Shown: positions 1 to 7,842 of the stretch, piece after piece
Layout: every line of letters begins with the position of its first letter
Numbering within the stretch: position 1 is the first letter of the stretch
Source: JAEUPI01 sp036520715
GTDB lineage: Bacteria > Pseudomonadota > Gammaproteobacteria > Burkholderiales > Burkholderiaceae_C
Assembly (NCBI GenBank): GCA_036520715.1
Contig: DATDJF010000002.1
Location: 1-12,216, forward strand
Reading direction: 5' to 3'
Length of the DNA stretch: 12,216 nucleotides
Translations under genes and position numbers: made by a program
The notes under the pieces: generated by a model
Told to the model about the DNA's origin: nothing
Seen by the model: the letters and a program-made list of their open reading frames with translations, nothing else
Databases searched by the model: none

Positions 1-1897
1 GTTTGCCCACCAGCGTCAGGCCGGCGGTGGCCACCGCCGCACCGATGGTGGCGGCCTCACGCGCTGTGCCCTTCATGTCGATGCGGATCTTGGGGTCGTG
101 AAGCGGTCCCTCCAACATCACCAGGCTGGCCAGGTTGGCCGAGTCCAGACCGATGCCCTTTTTCACCGCCGGCCGGAAGCTCAGTGCCACGGTCTGCGCG
201 AGCAGGTTCAGCTCGCCGCTGGCGGCGACGGCCAGCTTGTCGGTTTCCAGCGCGATCGAGCGGTCGATCTGCGCCACGCCGCTGCGCAACGGCAGGTTGA
301 TCACGGCGCATTCGATGTGCAGCGCCTTGTCGGCCTCTTGCTTGGGCAGCAGCGCCCGCAGCAGCGCGACCACGATGTTGCGATCGATCGCCGCGGCGCC
401 GCCCAGCAGCGCCGCATCCGACACCGACAGCAGCACGCTGCCGCTGGCCGACGATGCCAGGCCATGCGGCGTGTGGCCGCTGGCCTCCAGGTCGGCGTGC
501 AGTTCGGCGCGGCCACCGCGCACATGGTCGCCGCCGGCGCCCAGAGCATCTAGCGCTTGCAGCGACAGCCCGTCGGCGTGCGCGCGCAGCTTCACGCGCA
601 GCGGCTCGCCGCTGCGGCTGCCGAGCTCGAGCCGTCCCTGGAGCCGGCCGCCGGCCAAGCCCATCGACAGCGGGTCGACGACCAGGCGTCCGGGCTCGAG
701 CCGCACTTCGGCCTTGAAGGCCGACAGCGGCGGCAGGCCGGCAGCGAGCAGCCGATCGATGCGCACGTTCGCGTGCAGCGGGTAAGGCGGCAGCGTGACG
801 ACGGGCAGCGGCGCGTCGGCGAAAAACGGGCCTCTGGCAGCCGGCGCTGCCGTCGAGGCGGCCTTGCCGATGCCCCAGCGCGTGAGGTCGATCGAGTCGG
901 CAGCGATGTCCAGCGCGATCTGTGGCACCGCGCGATCGGTGCGTACCGTCGCCCGGCCGCTCAGCGTCTGGCCGGCGATCGACAGCTGCACCGTGTCGGC
1001 GCTGAGCGTGCTCGATGTGCGCTGCAGCTTGGCGCTGGCTTCGATGGGCAGCGGCAGCGCCGCCGCGCCGGCGACGAGCGGGGCAAGCGCGGCCGCCTTG
1101 TCGAGCCGTGCCGTCACGCTCGCGCGCAACGTGCCGGCGACATCGAGGCTTCCGTTGGCGGTGAGTCTGGCGCCGTCGCCGGCCAGTTGCACCTCGAAAG
1201 GCCAATCGGCCTGGCCCCGCATCAGGGCCTCGTGGCGCCCGGTCTTGCCGTCGAGCTTCCAATGCTGTTGTCCCCCCTCGAACTGCGCCGACAGCACCGA
1301 TTGCTCACCCTGGTTCACGATCGACAGCGACTTGATCTGCACCGTGTGCGTGACTCGCGTCAGGCCGATGCGATAGGCGATACGGGAATCCGACAGCTGC
1401 AGGCGGTCCAGGTTCACCGGCGGGGGCACGGCCTGCCCGCCAGGCTCCGAGGCGGCCGCTGCCGCGGGCTGCGCAGCCCCGGCAAAGAGCCAGTTGGGGC
1501 GGCCACGCTCGTCGGTCTCCAGCAGCACGTCGGCACCGTCGACCGCGACGCTCAACACGTGCAAGCGTCCCCGCAGCAGTGGCACGACCGCCACCTCGAA
1601 CGCCGCGTGCTTGACGGTGGCCATGTCCTTGCGTGACCCCCACGCGGCATTGCCGAACGCCACGTCGTCGGCGACCACCGCGATGGTGGGCAGCAGCCGG
1701 AACGACAGGCCGCCGTCGATGCGCAGCTCGCGGCCGGTCGCCGCCTGCACTTCGTTGGCGAGCATCTCTGCCAGCCGCGCCGGCGGGAACATGCGGGTCA
1801 ACGCCACGTAGCCGACGGCCAGCAGCAACATCGCCGCGCCGAGCGCGACGAGGCCGATGCGCCACCAGCGGCTTCGCTTGGGCATCGCAGCAGTCAT
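1..1897 (-). CDS. AsmA family protein (C-terminus cut by window edge)
   Basis: The frame is open from an ATG at 1897 to the left edge, giving 632 visible residues without a stop. A single N-terminal membrane helix (about residues 12-33, after a basic KRSRWWR start) is followed by a long, mostly beta-type periplasmic region. Near the end the sequence reads like the AsmA C-terminal domain: a Cys at about 530, alternating hydrophobic strands, GPLHDPKIRI (597-606) and GTAREAATIGAAVATAGLTL (610-629). I judge that only a few tens of residues are missing. AsmA-like proteins are inner-membrane-anchored and affect outer-membrane assembly or phospholipid traffic; the exact role here cannot be told. A GGTGGA six bases before the ATG could be the ribosome site; a second ATG lies four codons inside (1885). 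The MFS gene ends 74 bp upstream on the same strand, so co-transcription is possible. Family confidence is high; the function is only family-level. Confidence 0.85.
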   Translation of the reverse strand, partial: MTAAMPKRSRWWRIGLVALGAAMLLLAVGYVALTRMFPPARLAEMLANEVQAATGRELRIDGGLSFRLLPTIAVVADDVAFGNAAWGSRKDMATVKHAAFEVAVVPLLRGRLHVLSVAVDGADVLLETDERGRPNWLFAGAAQPAAAAASEPGGQAVPPPVNLDRLQLSDSRIAYRIGLTRVTHTVQIKSLSIVNQGEQSVLSAQFEGGQQHWKLDGKTGRHEALMRGQADWPFEVQLAGDGARLTANGSLDVAGTLRASVTARLDKAAALAPLVAGAAALPLPIEASAKLQRTSSTLSADTVQLSIAGQTLSGRATVRTDRAVPQIALDIAADSIDLTRWGIGKAASTAAPAARGPFFADAPLPVVTLPPYPLHANVRIDRLLAAGLPPLSAFKAEVRLEPGRLVVDPLSMGLAGGRLQGRLELGSRSGEPLRVKLRAHADGLSLQALDALGAGGDHVRGGRAELHADLEASGHTPHGLASSASGSVLLSVSDAALLGGAAAIDRNIVVALLRALLPKQEADKALHIECAVINLPLRSGVAQIDRSIALETDKLAVAASGELNLLAQTVALSFRPAVKKGIGLDSANLASLVMLEGPLHDPKIRIDMKGTAREAATIGAAVATAGLTLVGK

Positions 1898-1971
1898 GAC
1901 GGGTCCACCACAGCGGCAACCATAGCCGACTGCGCACCGCGGCGCTCGCGGGCGCAGTCGGCGCGGCGGCG

Positions 1972-3447
1972 TCAGGCCGCCGTGGCGGCCTCGGCGCGCA
2001 GGCGCTGCGCGAGCAACCACACGGCAGCGGCGAGCAGCGCCAGCATCAGCAGCGCCTCGACGAAGCGGGTGTGGCCCATCGCCAGGCCGGCCGGCCACCA
2101 CAGCCCCGCGAGGTAGAAGAAACCCACCACCGCGACCCCCAGCGCATTGCCGGTGCTCTGCATCGTCGACAGGATGCCCGCCGCGACGCCGGCGTGCTGC
2201 GACGGCAGGCGCGACAACGCCAGCGACACCAGCGGCGCCATCACGAAGCCGATGCCGGCGCCTTCGACCAGCAGCGGGATCCACATCACCGCGACGCCGC
2301 CACCGCCGGCGGCCACCGCGAGCTGCAGCAAGTGGCCGGCGACGAGCACCAGCGCGCCGAGCTCCACCAGCGGCCGCGTCAGCACACGGCCGAGCGACGA
2401 GCTGCTCATCGACGCCAGGAAGAACGCGGCACCGAGGATGGCGAACACCAGGCCCGACTGCAACGCGCTCAGCTCGAGCGTCGATTGCAGGTGCAAGCCG
2501 AGCACGAAGTAGAACGACGCCACCCCGCAGTAGAAGACCAAGATGGTGGCCACGCCGAGGCGGAAGTGGCGCGCGGCCACCACTGGCGGCGGCACCATCA
2601 CCGCCAGCCCGCGGGCGGCGCGGCGCCGCTGCGAGTGCGCGAACAGGGCGGCCAGCAGCGCAGCCGCCGCCAGCAGCGCGCCATTGGCCGGCCCCGACAG
2701 CGACTCGCGGCCGTAGGTCAGCGGCACGATCAGGCAGGTCAGCGCGGCGGCGGTCAGCGCCATGCCCCACAGGTCGAGCTGCTTCGCCGCTGCGGGTGGC
2801 GTTTCGCGATCGAGCAGCTTCAGGCCGAGCACGATGGCGGCCAGCGCGACCGGCGCGTTGATGAAGAAGCAGCTGCGCCAGCCGGTGTCTGCGAAGTTGA
2901 GTTCGATCAGCGCGCCACCGAACAGCTGGCCGGTCACGCCGGCCAGCCCCATCGCCATCGCATAGGCCGCGAACGCACGGGCGCGCTTGTCGCCGGGAAA
3001 GTTGAGCCCGAGCAGCGCCAGCACCTGCGGATGCAGCAGCGCGCCGGCAGCGCCTTGGGCAAAGCGCGCCACCACCAGCATCAGGCCCGACGTGCTCAAC
3101 CCGCACGCCACCGAGGTGACGCCGAACAGCACCATGCCGATCATGAACATGCGACGGCGCCCGAACACGTCGCCGAGCTTGCCGCCGGCGATCAGGCCGG
3201 CCGCGTTGGCGATGCCGTAGCCGGCGACGATCAGTTGCAGTTGGCCGGGGCTGGCAGAGAGGTCGATGGCGATCGACGGCAGCGCGACCAGCACGATGAA
3301 GAAGTCGAGCACGACCATGAACGCGCCGGCCAGGATCACCAGCAGGCGCGCGATGTCGGCCAGGGTCAGGCGCGAAGGCGCGATGACTGTCGGCGCTGCG
3401 CCCGCGCTGTCGGCCGCTGCCGTGTTGTTCGTTGTCGTGACGCTCAC
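1972..3447 (-). CDS. MFS transporter, DHA2 (EmrB/QacA-type) drug exporter family
   Basis: A 491-residue, strongly hydrophobic protein of the size expected for a 14-helix DHA2 proton-driven exporter of the inner membrane. Visible signatures, numbered from the GTG start: helix 1 motif LDFFIVLVALPSI (47-59), motif A between helices 2 and 3, GGKLGDVFGRRR (88-99), the glycine-rich helix 5 antiporter motif GLAGVTGQLFGGALI (167-180), and WRSCFFINAPVA (190-201). The substrate cannot be read from sequence; drugs, dyes or metabolites are all possible. I prefer the GTG at 3447 because GAGGTAGG ends three bases before it. An in-frame ATG at 3468 would add seven residues but has no ribosome site. The gene lies 127 bp downstream of the EAL gene and 74 bp upstream of the AsmA gene, all on the same strand. 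No adjacent membrane-fusion (EmrA) partner or TetR/MarR regulator is present in the window. Confidence 0.9.
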   Translation of the reverse strand: MSVTTTNNTAAADSAGAAPTVIAPSRLTLADIARLLVILAGAFMVVLDFFIVLVALPSIAIDLSASPGQLQLIVAGYGIANAAGLIAGGKLGDVFGRRRMFMIGMVLFGVTSVACGLSTSGLMLVVARFAQGAAGALLHPQVLALLGLNFPGDKRARAFAAYAMAMGLAGVTGQLFGGALIELNFADTGWRSCFFINAPVALAAIVLGLKLLDRETPPAAAKQLDLWGMALTAAALTCLIVPLTYGRESLSGPANGALLAAAALLAALFAHSQRRRAARGLAVMVPPPVVAARHFRLGVATILVFYCGVASFYFVLGLHLQSTLELSALQSGLVFAILGAAFFLASMSSSSLGRVLTRPLVELGALVLVAGHLLQLAVAAGGGGVAVMWIPLLVEGAGIGFVMAPLVSLALSRLPSQHAGVAAGILSTMQSTGNALGVAVVGFFYLAGLWWPAGLAMGHTRFVEALLMLALLAAAVWLLAQRLRAEAATAA

Positions 3448-3450
3448 GCA

Positions 3451-3458
3451 CCTACCTC
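3451..3458 (-). promoter_or_regulatory. Ribosome binding site that decides the MFS start
   Basis: On the minus strand GAGGTAGG lies three bases before the GTG at 3447, with its GAGG core seven bases away. The upstream in-frame ATG at 3468 has no purine-rich sequence in front of it. This is why the shorter GTG start was chosen. Confidence 0.6.
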
Positions 3459-3574
3459 GGTGCGGCATTGTGCCGTCGGCGGCAGCGCGCCCACGCGCTT
3501 TTTGTGTGCGCTTGATGCGGTGGCAAGCGGCGCATGGCGCCGCGGCGCGGGGTGGGTCGCTCGCCGCTAGGCGA

Positions 3575-5263
3575 TCAAACCGTGTACCAGCGCATGGAGT
3601 CTTTCACCGCATTGCGAGAGCGCGCGAAGTCCACGAACTGGTCGAACGGCATCGGCCTGCCGAACGCATAACCCTGCACCATGTCGCAGCGCATGCGCTT
3701 GAGGAGGTCGGTCGCCTCGGCATCCTCGACACCTTCGGCAATCACGGTGAGCTGCAGCGAATGGGCCAGCCGCACCAGGCTCTTGACGATCTTGTGGTTG
3801 GTGTCGTTGCCGGCGATGTCCTTGACGAAGGAACGGTCGACCTTCAGCGTGTGCACCGGGAACCGTGCCAGGTAGGCCAGCGACGAATAGCCGGTGCCGA
3901 AGTCGTCGATGCTCAGGCGCACGCCCATCTGGTTGAGGTCGGCCAGCACCTTGATGCTGGTCTCGACGTCTTCCATCAACGCGCCTTCAGGAATCTCCAC
4001 CTCCAGCAGGTTGGGCGGCACGTTGGCCGCGCGCAGCGCCTCGCGCACGCGGTCGACCATGCAGACGTCGCTCAGCGACTGCACCGACAGGTTGATGCTC
4101 ACCGGCACCTGGATGCCCATCGAGTAGAGCGTGCTGATGTGATGCAGCGCCTGCTTGAGCACCACCTGGTCGATGGTGGCCATCAGGCCGGCGTCGTGGG
4201 CCAGCGGCAGAAACTCCGCCGGCGAGACCATGCCGCGCTTCGGATGCGCCCAGCGGATCAGCGCCTCGGCGCCGACCAGCTTGTCGTCGGCCAGCGAGCC
4301 CTTGGGCTGCAGCATCAGCATCAACTGCTGCGACTCGATGGCCGCGCGCAATTCGGCTTCGAGCTCGGTGCGCAATTGCGAGGAGCGCTCGAGCCCCGGC
4401 TCGTACATCACCAGGCCGCCGCGCTGCGTCTTCTTGGCGTGGCGCAGCGCCAGCGCCGCGCGCTTGAGCATCTGCTCGGGATCGCGGCACTCGAAGTCGC
4501 GCACCGCGGTGCCAGCGGTGGCGCCGAGCACGAAGCGGTGGCCGTGCAGCACCAGCGGCTGCCTCGCCACCTCGATCAACACCTCGGCGCGGAACTGGAT
4601 GAGTTCGGGCTCCTGCTTCTGCAGCACGCAGAACTCGTCGCCGTTGAGCCGGTACAGCGTCTCGCCCGGCATCGTGGCCATCTGCAGGCGCGAAGCGACT
4701 TCGAGCAGCGCCATGTCGCCGCCGGCATAACCGAGCGCGTCGTTGATGCCGCGAAAGCGGTCGAGGCCGATCACCAGCAGCGAGAAGGCATCGTTGCGCT
4801 CGAACAGGGCTTCCAGGTCGTTGACCAGGCCGAGCTTGTTGGGCACGCCGGTCAGCGGATCCTTCAGCACCTGCTGCGCCAACTGGTACTGGCGCACGAC
4901 GCTTTCCGACGCGTCGTTTGCCAGCATCAACATGCCTTCGCCAGTGGGGAAAACACGGACCATGAGCCATCTATCCAACACTGTCGAATACCCGATCTTG
5001 GCCGTTGGCTTGCGCTCACGTCTGCAACGCTCGATCGACTCGTAGAAGATCGAACGCTTGAAGTTCGGGAAGTATTCGAACGGCGTCTTGTCCAGCACCT
5101 CGGCCCGGCTCAGGCCCAGATTCGAGAGGTAGATCGAGTTGCAGTAGCGCACGACCCAGTTGGAGTCGACATACACGATGGCCTCGCCGGCCTGCGCCAG
5201 CAGGTGATCGACGTCAAGCCCCTCAAGTGGGCCGAACAGTGACTCGACGACATCGCGGCGCAT
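3575..5263 (-). CDS. PAS-GGDEF-EAL protein: likely c-di-GMP phosphodiesterase with degenerate GGDEF
   Basis: A 562-residue soluble protein with no membrane segment. Domain order: PAS sensor (about 21-116), GGDEF (about 130-290), EAL (about 300-555). The EAL domain keeps the residues expected for c-di-GMP hydrolysis: EAL 333-335, Asn391, Glu423/Glu426, DDFGTGYSS from 453, Lys474, Glu510 in AEGVE, and Gln530 in QGYAFGRP. The GGDEF domain looks inactive: the signature is NGDEF (207-211), and the first metal-binding Asp is Gly166 (IGLDRF instead of the usual DxDxF). The guanine-contact residues Asn174 and Asp183 remain, so GTP may bind as a regulator. I infer a PAS-controlled phosphodiesterase. 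I chose the ATG at 5263 because AGGAG lies 11 bases upstream; a GTG at 5275 abuts that same AGGA and would add four residues. It is divergent from the GNAT gene across 84 bp. Confidence 0.93.
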   Translation of the reverse strand: MRRDVVESLFGPLEGLDVDHLLAQAGEAIVYVDSNWVVRYCNSIYLSNLGLSRAEVLDKTPFEYFPNFKRSIFYESIERCRRERKPTAKIGYSTVLDRWLMVRVFPTGEGMLMLANDASESVVRQYQLAQQVLKDPLTGVPNKLGLVNDLEALFERNDAFSLLVIGLDRFRGINDALGYAGGDMALLEVASRLQMATMPGETLYRLNGDEFCVLQKQEPELIQFRAEVLIEVARQPLVLHGHRFVLGATAGTAVRDFECRDPEQMLKRAALALRHAKKTQRGGLVMYEPGLERSSQLRTELEAELRAAIESQQLMLMLQPKGSLADDKLVGAEALIRWAHPKRGMVSPAEFLPLAHDAGLMATIDQVVLKQALHHISTLYSMGIQVPVSINLSVQSLSDVCMVDRVREALRAANVPPNLLEVEIPEGALMEDVETSIKVLADLNQMGVRLSIDDFGTGYSSLAYLARFPVHTLKVDRSFVKDIAGNDTNHKIVKSLVRLAHSLQLTVIAEGVEDAEATDLLKRMRCDMVQGYAFGRPMPFDQFVDFARSRNAVKDSMRWYTV

Positions 5264-5347
5264 GATTCGTTGCACTCCTGAAGCGGTTGCTCTGCTATTG
5301 TTCTGTTAGAGGGCGGGCAGTCAGAAAAAAGTCGTTGGGGTCGTAGG

Positions 5348-6022
5348 ATGGAGTTCGATTTCCTCGAGCTCACTCAGGCGCTTGAGTGCAGCTTCAGCGA
5401 GCGGGTCGCGCTGCGCCCGGTCGCCCTGTGTGACGCGTGGCCGCTGTTCGTGGCCACCCGAAACCCGATGTTCAACCAGCACCTGCTGTGGGCGCAGCCG
5501 GGCAACGAGGAGCTGGTGCTGAAGCGGGTGCGCATGATCATGGAAGCGTCGCGACGCGGACGCCTGACGGCGTTGTCGGCAGTTCAGCGCACGACTGGAG
5601 AGTTCGTCGCGCTGTTTCGTTTCCAACCTCACGCCACGCAGCCCGGTACCATCGAAATGGGCATTTGGGTGCACGACAAGTACTGGCATGGGCGCTACAG
5701 CCTCGAACTGGGGCGCCTGTGCGTGTCGGCGGCCTTCGCGCTGTCTGACCGGGTGCAGCTCCTGCTCGGCGCGTCGGCGCCCGGCAACCGCGGCTCCTGC
5801 CGCCTGATGGAGGCGGTGGGCATGACCGCCGGCCGCACGGTGCAACGCGACACCGAAATGGGCCATCAGGCCGAGCTGCTCGAATACACGATCACCCGCG
5901 CCGACTGGGCGGCCCGGCACGCGAGCAGCTTTTCCGTGGTGCGCGACGATCGTGTCGTGCTCAAGGCGCCGGCCAAGGCGGCGCCGCGCGTCGCGGTGCG
6001 CGAAGCGATGGCGGTGGAGTAA
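5348..6022 (+). CDS. GNAT family N-acetyltransferase (RimJ/RimL-like)
   Basis: A 224-residue protein with the RimJ/RimL-like layout: an early LRPVALCDAWPLF segment (22-34), a central strand GTIEMGIWVHDKYWHGRYSLE (from 100), and GNRGSCRLMEAVGM (146-159), which matches the conserved Asn...Ser...(K/A)xGf region near the acetyl-CoA pantetheine. The family moves an acetyl group from acetyl-CoA to an amine, such as a protein N-terminus, amino acid or polyamine; the substrate here is unknown. Oddity: the pyrophosphate-binding loop, normally (Q/R)xxGxG/A, reads HGRYS, so the first Gly (115) is kept but the second position is Tyr117. The last 35 or so residues form an Ala/Val/Arg-rich tail beyond the core fold. 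GGGG seven bases before the ATG may serve as ribosome site. Alone on its strand, divergent from the EAL phosphodiesterase gene. Confidence 0.83.
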   Translation: MEFDFLELTQALECSFSERVALRPVALCDAWPLFVATRNPMFNQHLLWAQPGNEELVLKRVRMIMEASRRGRLTALSAVQRTTGEFVALFRFQPHATQPGTIEMGIWVHDKYWHGRYSLELGRLCVSAAFALSDRVQLLLGASAPGNRGSCRLMEAVGMTAGRTVQRDTEMGHQAELLEYTITRADWAARHASSFSVVRDDRVVLKAPAKAAPRVAVREAMAVE

Positions 6023-6201
6023 CAGGTCAGCGGTCACGCGGCTCCCTCGGCTGCCAGTGTGTCTCGGCGAGTGCGCGGGGGCGGGGCGGGCGGTGTGACA
6101 TAGCACCGTGGGCCCGCGACGGTTACCAAATGCGGAGCCGCCCCAAGGCCGCGATCGTGGCCGTGCGCAGACACGCCATGGCCACGCCGCCGCCCGGGGC
6201 G

Positions 6202-6244
6202 ACGAGGCGCCTCGTTGCAGCGTCGTCGGCCGGCGCCCGACAAT
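6202..6244 (+). promoter_or_regulatory. Candidate promoter with a perfect 14-bp palindrome upstream of the VOC gene
   Basis: ACGAGGCGCCTCGT at 6202-6215 is a perfect palindrome. Allowing one mismatched pair it extends to 20 bp (6199-6218). It touches TTGCAG (6215-6220), a weak -35 candidate, which is 18 bases from GACAAT (6239-6244), a -10 candidate matching four of six consensus bases. That would put transcription start about 20 bases before the ATG at 6271. The symmetry suggests a dimeric repressor site, but palindromes arise by chance more often in GC-rich DNA. The rest of the 248-bp gap (6023-6270) shows no convincing gene or terminator. Confidence 0.3.
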
Positions 6245-6270
6245 GGATCGGCCGCGATGGAGCCCCTCAG

Positions 6271-6654
6271 ATGAATGTGCAACTCAACCACACCATCGTC
6301 TGGTGCCGCGACCAGGCCACGTCCACCGAGTTCCTGACCCGCATCCTGGGCTTGCCGCCGGCCAGGCGATTCATGCACTTCCTGGTGATCGAGCTGTCGA
6401 ACCAGGTGTCGATCGACTACTTCGAGACCACCGATCCGATCGCGCTGCAGCACCTCGCGTTCCTGGTGTCGGAGACCGACTTCGACGTCGTGCTCGGCCG
6501 CCTGCGCGCGAGCGTGCCGCAGATCTGGGCCGACCCGGCGCGCACGCAGCCGGGCGAGATCAATCACTTCGGCGGCGGCCGCGGCGTGTACTTCCAGGAT
6601 CCCGACGGCCACCTGTTCGAGGTGCTGACGCGCTCGTACGGCGCCACCGGCTGA
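6271..6654 (+). CDS. VOC family (glyoxalase/bleomycin-resistance/dioxygenase fold) protein
   Basis: A compact 127-residue vicinal-oxygen-chelate protein. It begins MNVQLNHTIVWCRD with His7 and a typical first beta strand, followed by a FLTRILGLPP helix (21-30). LQHLAFLVSETDFD (59-72) opens the second module with His61, and GGGRGVYFQDPDGHLFEVLT (101-120) ends it with Glu117. His7, His61 and Glu117 occupy the places of the family's metal ligands, so a metal-bound, probably active protein is expected. Substrate is unknown: glyoxalase, dioxygenase, isomerase and antibiotic-binding members share this fold. The start at 6271 is chosen because GGAG sits eight bases upstream and the VOC fold begins immediately. 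An ATG at 6130 would add 47 low-complexity residues and has no ribosome site. It ends nine bases before the convergent diguanylate cyclase gene. Confidence 0.85.
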   Translation: MNVQLNHTIVWCRDQATSTEFLTRILGLPPARRFMHFLVIELSNQVSIDYFETTDPIALQHLAFLVSETDFDVVLGRLRASVPQIWADPARTQPGEINHFGGGRGVYFQDPDGHLFEVLTRSYGATG

Positions 6655-6662
6655 CGCCGCCG

Positions 6663-7796
6663 TCAGTGCACGACGGTGCGGTTGCGGCCGTCGTCCTTGG
6701 CGCTGTACATGGCGCGGTCGGCGCGTTCGATCGCCGCCGCGTCGGACTCCGCGCTCTGGATCATCGTCACGCCGGCCGAGAAGGTGACGCGCAGCGACGG
6801 ACACAGGTCGGAGAAGTCCTCGGCCGCCAGCGCCTCGCGCAGGCGCTGCAACGCCGCGCAGGCGTCGACGCTGCGTGTCGCCGGGAACAACACCAGGAAC
6901 TCCTCGCCGCCCCAGCGCGACAGCAGGTCGCCGGCGCGCAACTGGCGTGTCGCGGTGTCGGCGAAGCGGCGCAGCACCCGGTCGCCCACCGCGTGGCCCA
7001 GCCGATCGTTGATCTGCTTGAAGTGGTCGAGGTCGAGCAGCGACACCGCCAGCGGCAGTGCGCTGCGCACGTGGTGCGAGCGCTGCAGTGCGATCAGATC
7101 GGTCATGTGGCGGCGGTTGAAGCTCTGCGTCAGCTCGTCGCGGATGGCCATCTGCTGCACGCGTTCGAGCGCGGCGCGCAATTCTGACCGCTGCGACTGC
7201 AGCCGCTGATTCAGCCGCGCCAGCCGGCGCGCCAGGCTGGCGATCAGCGGCATCACCAGGCAGGCGTAGAGAAACCCGATCCACTGCAGGTGCACCGGAT
7301 AGTTGGCGGGATCGAGCCGGTGCATGCACAGCATGACGATCGCCAGGCCGGCCAGTTCGATGATGACGAAGCGCCACAACTGGCGCACCGCGAACGCGAA
7401 CATCGCGTAGCCCACGTGGCTGCCGAGGATGATCAGCGAGGCGTTGGCCGCCGGCCCCGACGTGGCGTAGGTGGCGTACGCGAACAGCACCCCGGTGCAG
7501 AGCTGCAGCGGTCCGATCGCCGGATCGTCGAGGTGGCGCGTGCGGCCGGAACGGATCGCGACATAGAAGCCGGCGTTGACCACGATGGCGGCGACGCCGC
7601 ACACCACCAGCCAGCGCAGCTCCATCGTGCCCCACGCCACCTGTACGGCGCCGATGCCGCCGTACAGCAGGTAGGTGAGCAGCGACACCAACGTCACCGA
7701 CAGCGACAAGCGCAGGCGGGGGTCGTCGGTCAACACGGCGCTGGCCAGGCGGGCCAGGGGCGGGGCAGGGTGCTGCATGGTGGGGCTCATCGGCAT
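6663..7796 (-). CDS. Membrane-anchored GGDEF diguanylate cyclase
   Basis: A 377-residue protein (from the ATG at 7796) with about six hydrophobic helices in the N-terminal half (roughly 28-49, 60-82, 98-112, 118-138, 141-158, 168-187), a short probable coiled coil (188-215), and a C-terminal GGDEF domain. Catalytic features are intact: LLDLDHFKQIND (253-264) with metal Asp255 and Lys260, Asn263, Asp272 in GHAVGD, and GGEEF at 296-300. RAGD (287-290) five residues earlier is the RxxD inhibitory site, so product feedback is expected. It should condense two GTP into c-di-GMP at the inner membrane; the signal sensed by the membrane region is unknown. The start is uncertain: the frame is open further upstream, and a GTG at 7835 follows AAGGAGG by only two bases, which would add 13 residues. 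Convergent with the VOC gene, divergent from the lipoprotein gene. Confidence 0.9.
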   Translation of the reverse strand: MPMSPTMQHPAPPLARLASAVLTDDPRLRLSLSVTLVSLLTYLLYGGIGAVQVAWGTMELRWLVVCGVAAIVVNAGFYVAIRSGRTRHLDDPAIGPLQLCTGVLFAYATYATSGPAANASLIILGSHVGYAMFAFAVRQLWRFVIIELAGLAIVMLCMHRLDPANYPVHLQWIGFLYACLVMPLIASLARRLARLNQRLQSQRSELRAALERVQQMAIRDELTQSFNRRHMTDLIALQRSHHVRSALPLAVSLLDLDHFKQINDRLGHAVGDRVLRRFADTATRQLRAGDLLSRWGGEEFLVLFPATRSVDACAALQRLREALAAEDFSDLCPSLRVTFSAGVTMIQSAESDAAAIERADRAMYSAKDDGRNRTVVH

Positions 7797-7842
7797 CTCG
7801 GCAGCAGCGCGCAATACTTGAGGCGCCGCCTGCACGGCCTCC

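Noticed and set aside
57..1262. A 401-codon minus-strand open frame, and a 210-codon one at 1305-1937, in the AsmA region.
   Set aside because: Both are Arg/Ala/Gly-rich out-of-frame products. The continuous frame from 1897 to the edge gives a coherent AsmA protein instead.
3484..3503. A hairpin AGCGC/GCGCT followed by a T-run on the plus strand, resembling a terminator.
   Set aside because: Both flanking genes are on the minus strand, where the T-run becomes an A-run. The stem is only 5 bp and no plus-strand gene ends there.
2071..3570. A 499-codon plus-strand open frame opposite the MFS gene.
   Set aside because: The translation is Gln/Arg/His-rich without a fold, and the minus-strand frame encodes a convincing membrane transporter.
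3561..3574. A small hairpin TCGCC/GGCGA just after the stop of the EAL gene.
   Set aside because: A 5-bp stem with no U-run is too weak to call a terminator in DNA this GC-rich.
3266..5242. A 658-codon open frame on the plus strand.
   Set aside because: It lies antisense to the MFS and PAS-GGDEF-EAL genes, whose proteins are clearly recognisable. The translation is a His/Gln/Arg-rich low-complexity product typical of the opposite strand of GC-rich genes, with no domain.
6130..6270. Extension of the VOC protein by 47 residues.
   Set aside because: No ribosome site precedes the 6130 ATG, the residues are low-complexity, and the extension would read through the palindrome and the candidate promoter.
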